Assembly: GCA_903772945.1 (NCBI GenBank) | Contig: CAICTM010001717.1 | Coordinates: 1 to 23,889, forward strand | Direction of reading: 5' to 3' | DNA length: 23,889 nt | From: Seminavis robusta | Lineage: Eukaryota > Bacillariophyta > Bacillariophyceae > Naviculales > Naviculaceae | In this document: piece by piece, positions 18,226 through 23,889 of the stretch | Numbering within the stretch: position 1 is the first letter of the stretch | Layout of the letters: every line of letters starts with the position of its first letter | Translations under genes and position numbers: made by a program | Notes under the pieces: generated by a model | Databases searched by the model: none | Told to the model about the DNA's origin: nothing | The model's input: only the letters and a program-made list of their open reading frames with translations

Positions 18226-18633
18226 TCAGGGTACCGTATCGTGGGAGGAAGTGTTCAATCCAGCAGAATCTCGTACTTTTGTCAGATTTGGAGACGGCAA
18301 TTGTGGTGCATCTTTCAAAGTTGGTAGTTGATATCCGCCGACACGGGTTTGACTGCGGCTGATCATTGCGTCGACAGGTACCGGTAGGCACCAGCTAGTA
18401 TGTTCAATGTATGCGGTGCCGGTCTGACGAAAAGTTGCAGCACTGACCTTACTTTTTGCATTGATGCTGTCCGTTAGCGGATACCCTTCCTTTGTGCAAG
18501 TCGCCGCTACAACCATTGCCAATGGAATCGTCAGAAACGTTGATTTTGTCAAGATCCATCCAGACTGGACAGGGGCGTGTGGACATGCAGCAAAACACTG
18601 GCCCTCTCGCACATCATGACGAAATGTATTCAA
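18226..18633 (-). CDS. Doubtful ORF with a hydrophobic N-terminal segment
   Basis: A 135-codon open frame. Residues about 28-46 (WILTKSTFLTIPLAMVVAA) resemble a signal peptide or membrane anchor, followed by CTKEGYPLTDSINAK, after which a possible donor (AAAAA|GTAAGG) occurs. This would suit the first exon of a small secreted protein, but no second exon was found. A plus-strand frame with coding character (18143-18331) overlaps it, so at most one is real. Confidence 0.2.
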   Translation of the reverse strand: MNTFRHDVREGQCFAACPHAPVQSGWILTKSTFLTIPLAMVVAATCTKEGYPLTDSINAKSKVSAATFRQTGTAYIEHTSWCLPVPVDAMISRSQTRVGGYQLPTLKDAPQLPSPNLTKVRDSAGLNTSSHDTVP

Positions 18634-19867
18634 TCCCTCCCTTCGGACTACGTACCTGACCTGTCACTCAAACCCACCCCTGAACTCGATCGATGCATGC
18701 ATTCCAGGAAATCTCGTTGCTGGCTCAATTCTCACTATTGCGTACATGTACTCATCCAGCAGCTCTCGTGGCGCCCTTCCTTTCTGCTCTATAGGATAGT
18801 TTCGCCATGAAAACTCACAACATCAGTGGACACCGGTACGTACCGTATGCTCCCATCAAGCAAGCTCAACGAAAACGGGGCTACACCTTTATGTGATGGC
18901 TGGGGGCACCACAAGGACAACCTATGGTTTTGGCCTGACGAGCGATGGGGGTGGCAATTCAACAGGGCTCAAAAAGCTAGACACAGACTACCAAGCAGGT
19001 TCCAGCTCTATAGTGCCTTGGTGGCCGTTTTCCTTTTCCTTCTCATGTTGGACGGTGTCATTGCATGACGACGGCCGAGCTTGCACGACCATCTGTTCCG
19101 GTTTTAAAATGATGCCCCCCAAAACTGCACGTACGGTATGGTAGCGCACTGCACAGAGGGAACGGTGATCGATCCATGCCCATAAGCAGCCGCAAGCGCT
19201 TAAGCATTGCTTCTGCGGAGCCCACTGATGCTGCAGTAGTACCATGGACTATCTGTACTTTTGGACCCAGCTAGGTAGCTCAGTACGGTATCTACGGGAG
19301 GCAGCTATGGAGTGTTCCGGTTTCGATAGAGCTTGCCTGTGGACTACTAGCTTGTAGCTAGCTGTGCATAGCTTGCTACATGTACATGGAGCGATTGCCG
19401 TATTCTTATCACCTGGGCTGCCGTCCTGCCGTCGTGAAGCTTTCAGGCAGGGACTTGGCAAAAGAATGAATTGCAAGCCAGGGTTCAGGTTCAGCCCGAG
19501 CCTTCTTGACAATGTACAGAAGAGCTGGACGAGTACAGTCGTACAATGTCATGTGCGCATTCCGAGAGCCTCCCCGAGTATCCATCCAAAATTCTGGTGT
19601 ATGCATAAGCTACCAGTCGGGCACTGCGGCGAGCACTTTCTACCCTACCGGTATCCATGCTTTATTCGCTCACACGCTGCTTCACGAAGACACAAAGCCT
19701 GAGCCCAGACACCAAGGCGCCACTGACCAAGTACATGTCCAACAACCAGTCTACTAGTCTTTTGGACCTACTAGCTAACCCCATCCGGTATGCATGGCTA
19801 GCTAGCATAGAGAGGCTGGGATGATACCATAGAGTGTTCCGGTTACCAGGTACTGGTAGGTACATGT

Positions 19868-20098
19868 ATGAAGAGACGATACACCACCCATGGCCAACAA
19901 ATGTCATTGCTGCTGGTATCTTTCTTTACTGTAGCTCATCGTGTCGTGCACTTTCCACTTTCTGCTCTACAAACTGTACAATCAGCTGTACAACGAACGT
20001 ACTTAGAAGCTGCTCGAAAGAAGTTCCTACGAAGCACAAAGGGTTTAAAGATCACAGTTCCGGCAACACGTGGCTACGCCCGCTTCTCACAGGTTTAG
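19868..20098 (+). CDS. Possible small protein, 76 aa, hydrophobic N-terminus
   Basis: The ATG at 19868 opens 76 codons to a TAG. From the second Met (residue 12) the product starts MSLLLVSFFTVAHRVVHFPL, a plausible signal or membrane segment, followed by a basic helical part (YLEAARKKFLRS) and a basic tail. Such a layout could fit a small organelle-targeted protein, but I recognise no family. The stop codon overlaps a CAG|GTTTAG sequence that could be a donor. It is a candidate, not a confident gene. Confidence 0.25.
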   Translation: MKRRYTTHGQQMSLLLVSFFTVAHRVVHFPLSALQTVQSAVQRTYLEAARKKFLRSTKGLKITVPATRGYARFSQV

Positions 20099-20739
20099 GT
20101 CAGGATTTAAGAAGCCTCCAATCAGGGCGTATGTCGTTGAAGCACTTGATCTTGTCTCTTAACTCGTAAAGCTCTCGTAAAGTCACTTGTTGTAATTTTA
20201 GTGGGCAATTGTTACGCTGCAAATAAATCTTACCTATCTTCTCACTTAATAAGCAATGCTTGGAGGGGGGCTTGTGTCCTTAGCTTGTAATGTTACATCG
20301 CTTATGTGAAGCTCATGGTTCACGGATCAAGAACCATACCGTACCGGTACAGTAGAAGAAAAACTACGTACTCCTGTGCGAGTTCTCCACAGTGTTGCTT
20401 TCTTGTAAAACACGTGGCTGGGCAATGTTCCATTGTAATTGGAAACCGGGATAGCTTGGACGCAGTTTCAGTACAAATCCCACGTAAGATCTTTTGTTCC
20501 GGTTTTTACAGGTAGCGGCTGGTAGCTTCTCTACACAAATCCAAATCAATCCCAAGAATCGGTTGCCGAATTGGCCTCTCCCCCACCGCCTAGTAGCTAG
20601 CCAGCTATCGGCAGCGTTTGGTTGCTTTCGAGAGGCTGATGAACAGATCTGATCAATAGACTAGTCTCACAATCTCAACTTCCAAGAACTCAAAAAGCGA
20701 ACTAACTAAATAGCTAGCCAGCCACGCACTATCGTTAAA

Positions 20740-22290
20740 ATGTGCGCAACCACTCTCAAGCAAGAAATGAAGGACCATGGTCCTGATCGCTGCAAGCAAC
20801 GAACGCTACGAAGCAGCATTGGTAAGAGTCTCCGAAAGCTCATTTCCCCCACAAGTTCTTCTACCAGCCAGGCTACCGTTAACGTATCCGCCAAGACTTT
20901 GGGATCCTCCAATGATTGGATGGCTACCGTGCCTCCTGAACTCACCGACATTTCTTCGAGTATGCGTTCCGGTATGAGCGACGTCTCAAGCTCATCAAGC
21001 TCCTCATCAGCGGCTGTCTGCAAGGACTTTTCTCGCTTTTCGTCGTCTACCAAAGACGAGTTGAACGTATCTTCCTCGACCAATGCCACATCTCGAACTC
21101 GCTTCAGCTTTTCCACGGCACGTGCCTCCAAGAACTCCATGGATATCTCAAGCGGTACTCAAAAGACACGCCGACGTGTCAACAAGCGTGCCATCCTCAA
21201 GCCCCGTGGAAAACCACCCGTTCCACGCCGTGTGTCCTTTTGCATTCGTGTGGAAAATGTCCCGAAAGTGGAGGCCAAGACAAAGAAGGACAATGCTGCC
21301 TCTGTGGAACTGTCTCTGCCCCTTTGGACATCCTCCTTGCCTCCCTTTTCGACATGCGCCATGATTGTGGGTTTGATTGCCTTGTTTGGGTGCAGTCTGC
21401 CGTCGTGGGAGTCCATCGATCAAGTGGCGACCGTGGAAACCTTTTCCCGCACCAACTTTGACGGAACTCCTCGGGCCGTCATTGTGATGGGCCGACTCAT
21501 TTTAGCGGCTGTTATGTTGGGAAACGCGGCTTCGGTGTTTCTTTACGGACAATGGTACGCCGATACAGACTACTTTCCAGACTCCAAATTGACCGTGGCC
21601 AAGCGTATCCCCTTTCAAGGAGCACTCACCAAGGGGGGAACACTAGGGAGTGGCTTGAAGTGCATTGCGACATTTACCTTGTGGTGTTGGATTGTCGAAG
21701 GATCCGCCTTTTTCTTGGCTGGAATGATCCCGTTGGTGCACTGGGTCGCCCCCAATATCATCATTTCACCCTACACTCTGCGAACGGCTCTCATTCTATG
21801 GGAGACGGCCGCACCCGTTTCGATTCTGGTCAGTGCCGTCGTCAAGTACGCTCTCTGGCCCATGGCGCAACGGCACGGGGAAAACATCAAGCTTCTCAAG
21901 GCTACTGGGGCACTTTTGCAACACAATCTAAACACGGTGGCGGCACTTATCGAAGTTGGTCTACTGGGAGGCCTTCCGGTTTGCTGGAGTCACTTTGCCA
22001 TTCCGCCACTCTATGGACTCGCCTACTTGCTATTCAGCTACAGCATGATGTACTCCTGGGCACCCGTCCGCAAGGGACCGCAATTCTTTTATCCATTCTT
22101 TGATACGACTCTTGGAGCCGGCACTACATCCCTGCTCTTGATCGCCTTGTTGGCAGTCCTTCTGGTCAGTTTTGTCTTTTTCTGTGGCGCTGCCACTCTT
22201 TTGACCGGGGGGGCAGAGATTCCAGTGGAAGCTGTGCCCTTTGCGGCCATCTTTTTGATTGTCATGACTGTCTGCCGAGTTCAAGATTAG
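20740..22290 (+). CDS. Multi-pass membrane protein resembling AIG1/ADTRP (FAR-17a) hydrolases
   Basis: A 516-residue, single-exon protein. Residues 1-195 are a Ser/Thr-rich, basic, probably cytosolic N-terminus (Ser run 83-90; basic RRRVNKR at 144-150). The C-terminal 320 residues contain about six hydrophobic segments (roughly 203-220, 246-268, 306-330, 346-370, 398-432, 463-488). The block LLQHNLNTVAALIEVGLL (392-409), followed by PLYGLAYLLFSY and a W-x-P...FFYPFFD (440-455) run, follows the pattern of the AIG1/ADTRP family, whose human members are threonine hydrolases of fatty-acid esters of hydroxy fatty acids. A Thr in FTLWCW (T311 or T313) and H395 lie 82-84 residues apart, close to the published spacing of the Thr-His pair in ADTRP. 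Family placement is by pattern only, and the long N-terminus is unlike the roughly 230-aa animal proteins. It is convergent with the protease gene at 22642. Confidence 0.65.
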   Translation: MCATTLKQEMKDHGPDRCKQRTLRSSIGKSLRKLISPTSSSTSQATVNVSAKTLGSSNDWMATVPPELTDISSSMRSGMSDVSSSSSSSSAAVCKDFSRFSSSTKDELNVSSSTNATSRTRFSFSTARASKNSMDISSGTQKTRRRVNKRAILKPRGKPPVPRRVSFCIRVENVPKVEAKTKKDNAASVELSLPLWTSSLPPFSTCAMIVGLIALFGCSLPSWESIDQVATVETFSRTNFDGTPRAVIVMGRLILAAVMLGNAASVFLYGQWYADTDYFPDSKLTVAKRIPFQGALTKGGTLGSGLKCIATFTLWCWIVEGSAFFLAGMIPLVHWVAPNIIISPYTLRTALILWETAAPVSILVSAVVKYALWPMAQRHGENIKLLKATGALLQHNLNTVAALIEVGLLGGLPVCWSHFAIPPLYGLAYLLFSYSMMYSWAPVRKGPQFFYPFFDTTLGAGTTSLLLIALLAVLLVSFVFFCGAATLLTGGAEIPVEAVPFAAIFLIVMTVCRVQD

Positions 22291-22641
22291 GCGTCAACTT
22301 CCAACGTGCGTTCGTGTTCCCTTCAAAAATGAACACACGCACAAGTCCATCAATCCGTGCACCCATGACACATCATCCTTTCGATGTTGAGTCATTCAAT
22401 TCTAGTTCATTATCTCTTTCATTTCCCAAACAAGCAACTTTAAAGCTTTCTCAACTAATAGACCAACAGAAAAATAAATAGCCTACTACATGAATACAAT
22501 TTGCATGCCAAGTCTACCGGTATTCCCAGGATATTTTAGAGTACCTTGTCGCTTCTTAGTAATTGCTTCCATCATCATCATCCGTTTTGGTAGCTCACCC
22601 AACTTTTGCTGCATCATCTCGTGTAGACTAGCTAGCTAGTA
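22291..22641. other. Intergenic between convergent genes
   Basis: The 3' flanks of two convergent genes. An AATAAA at 22473-22478 on the plus strand could serve as poly(A) signal for the upstream gene. A CTAG run (22628-22639) sits just beyond the stop of the minus-strand protease. No ORF of note. Confidence 0.55.
22473..22478 (+). promoter_or_regulatory. Possible poly(A) signal AATAAA
   Basis: A canonical hexamer about 183 bases after the stop at 22290. Diatom poly(A) signals are loosely conserved, so this is only suggestive. Confidence 0.3.
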
Positions 22642-23727
22642 TCAGTAGCCTTCAAAGACAGCAACGTGGAAGGTGTACTTTGTGTAGTTGACAAGGATTC
22701 GGCCGTCGCCAGTTGTTGAAACACCGTGGCCAGCTTCAAGCTTGGAGCATAGGCCTGCGATGGCTTGTTGCTCAGCTTTGCTATGGGCAAAGAAAGGACC
22801 TGGGATTCCTTCACGCATCTCGAGAAACACGGGTACATTCATCGTACTAGTAACGTCACGCAACAAGAACTTTGGTCCGATTCCTATTGCGACCTCGATG
22901 ACTGAAGAATCTTGTCGCAGTGTGTGATGCAAAAAGTTCAAAACGTCCTCCTGAAGGAGTTTGTCAGGCGTGAAGAAAACATCAAAGAAGCGTTTGAATC
23001 CTTTGGGGAAAGCATCCGCTTCAACATAGAAATAGCCGTTTTCAGCAAAGTCTGGCCCCCAACTATTCTTACACTTGAACGTAATCCTGCCTCCAAAGTC
23101 CTGGTGGAATCCAGTTATTACGACTGCGTGGCCCTCCTCTTCGTGAAGCTCAGGTGAAAAATCCTTTGGTCTATTGAATTGCTCAAAGTGGTTCTTCTGT
23201 AGCACTCCTTTTGGATTTCCCCGAAAGAATCCACCAAAAAGTCTCCACTGAAAGGCTGGGAGGTAGAAATAAGTCACAACTACACGACGAGCTCTCAAGG
23301 ATTTCAGAACCTCATCTACAGAGGCTAGTTGACTCCATCCGAGGTCCTTTTCCTCGCAGAAGTACTCTAGCACAGCTTTTGGATTGCCACCTCCTCCAGG
23401 TTGTTCGAACTTGTCGACAATTCTCTTGACTAACATATCGTGTGGCTCGGGAGTCCTCCCAATGATGCGTCCTTCGACAGCTCGAATGGCCGTCGCACAC
23501 GCCTGGGCGTAGCACGTTGGTGTGCGATGTTGATGATGCATGTCATCTGAGACTGGAGCGGTGATTATGCTTCTGTCATCGGCGACGGATGTGGGACCCT
23601 CGATGTCGCTGTAGTCGATGTCATGAGGTACTTTGTGTTCCTTCTTGTTGTGGAAATTTTTCCCGTCATATTTTTGCGCAAGAGCCTTGGTAGCACCATG
23701 GCCACACTTTTCTTCCAACTGCACCAT
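22642..23727 (-). CDS. Papain-fold cysteine protease (C1-like), no recognisable prodomain
   Basis: The first ATG is at 23727; a TTG five codons upstream is not a likely start, and a TGA precedes it. The product is 361 residues. Papain-type catalytic marks are in order: Q66 and C72 (Q-x5-C spacing as in papain Q19/C25) in QHRTPTCYAQACA, H200 in EEGHAVVITGF, and N221 in KCKNSWGPDFAENGYFYV. Such enzymes cleave peptide bonds through the Cys-His pair, with Gln forming the oxyanion hole. Unusual points: the active-site Cys context is TPTCYAQACA rather than GSCWAF, there is no signal peptide or I29-type prodomain (only about 65 polar residues precede Q66), and about 110 residues of unknown character (252-361) follow the protease core. 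This suggests a cytosolic enzyme regulated differently from lysosomal cathepsins. The gene's 5' flank reaches the window edge; an upstream exon cannot be excluded. Confidence 0.8.
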   Translation of the reverse strand: MVQLEEKCGHGATKALAQKYDGKNFHNKKEHKVPHDIDYSDIEGPTSVADDRSIITAPVSDDMHHQHRTPTCYAQACATAIRAVEGRIIGRTPEPHDMLVKRIVDKFEQPGGGGNPKAVLEYFCEEKDLGWSQLASVDEVLKSLRARRVVVTYFYLPAFQWRLFGGFFRGNPKGVLQKNHFEQFNRPKDFSPELHEEEGHAVVITGFHQDFGGRITFKCKNSWGPDFAENGYFYVEADAFPKGFKRFFDVFFTPDKLLQEDVLNFLHHTLRQDSSVIEVAIGIGPKFLLRDVTSTMNVPVFLEMREGIPGPFFAHSKAEQQAIAGLCSKLEAGHGVSTTGDGRILVNYTKYTFHVAVFEGY

Positions 23728-23889
23728 TCGCAATTTACTCAAAAGATTGATTCAAGGAAGTACAGTCTGGTGCAGTATCGTAGTGCAATAGTAGTATGTA
23801 CCAGGACTACGACGAGTTGCTAGGTGTTGAAATTTTCAAGGTCATTCACTCCAAAACCTGAGCCGCTGAGGCAAGCGCGACGTTGCCGT

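Larger units (their letters stand above)
17040..20739. other. Large gene-poor interval (3.7 kb)
   Basis: I see no gene I can support strongly. Weak coding-like patches are 17443-17520 (+, MDYLVKSLLMDDKEPRG), 18143-18331 (+, WEEVFNPAESRTFVRFGDG), 18226-18633 (-, includes a signal-peptide-like LTIPLAMVVAATC), and 19868-20098 (+). CTAG runs lie at 17212-17224 and 17915-17931. A 13-bp GAGTGTTCCGGTT repeat occurs near 19310 and 19832. The right end should hold the promoter of the gene starting at 20740. The interval may contain decayed genes or unrecognised transposon remnants. Confidence 0.5.

Noticed and set aside
21552..22103. 183-codon plus-strand ORF
   Set aside because: Out-of-frame shadow of the membrane protein gene 20740-22290.
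1..23889. tRNA, rRNA or spliceosomal RNA genes
   Set aside because: GTTCGATTC-like boxes (for example near 7207 and 18090) lack a paired A box and cloverleaf; no snRNA signatures were recognised by eye. A tRNAscan/Infernal run would be decisive.

Overview
The window looks like nuclear DNA of a diatom, most likely a pennate one. This is inferred from short (about 110-175 nt) GT-AG introns with GTATGT, GTGAGT and GTAAGC donors and CTAAC-like branch sites, Pro/Thr-rich secreted-type proteins, Asn/Asp and Ser/Thr homopolymer runs, and intergenic DNA full of short palindromes (GCTAGC, ACCGGT, GGTACC). There are no operons, no ribosome-binding sites, and I recognised no RNA genes or CRISPR arrays.

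Layout. The left edge holds the 3' part of an unrecognised gene (+, to 519), convergent with a protein carrying a paired CxxC zinc-binding motif (-, 587-1696). A gene-poor stretch leads to a 532-aa nuclear-type protein with a Myb/SANT-like C-terminus (-, 3560-5158). Next come a small element bounded by 19-bp inverted repeats and filled with a helically phased ACCG array (5540-5870), then a 147-aa Gln-rich protein (-, 6511-6954). A Cys/His-rich multi-exon gene follows on the plus strand (8611 to about 10360/10508); its reading frame is interrupted at least once. After it lie a PRA1-family membrane-traffic gene, for which I could reconstruct three exons (-, 10877-11898), and a CRAL-TRIO/Sec14-like gene (-, 12272-13306).

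The largest gene (-, 14148-17039) encodes a type II membrane protein with two tandem GH99-like glycosidase modules. The first keeps the EWHE catalytic motif and the second has lost it. About 3.7 kb with no convincing gene follows. The right end has a convergent pair: a multi-pass membrane protein resembling the AIG1/ADTRP (FAR-17a) hydrolases (+, 20740-22290) and a papain-fold cysteine protease without a recognisable prodomain (-, 22642-23727).

The genes do not form an obvious pathway. PRA1, the Sec14-like protein and the GH99-like protein all suggest secretory/Golgi functions, but their adjacency may be chance. The observations most worth a second look are the active/inactive GH99 tandem, the phased-repeat element, the interrupted zinc-cluster gene and the possible telomere-binding-like protein.
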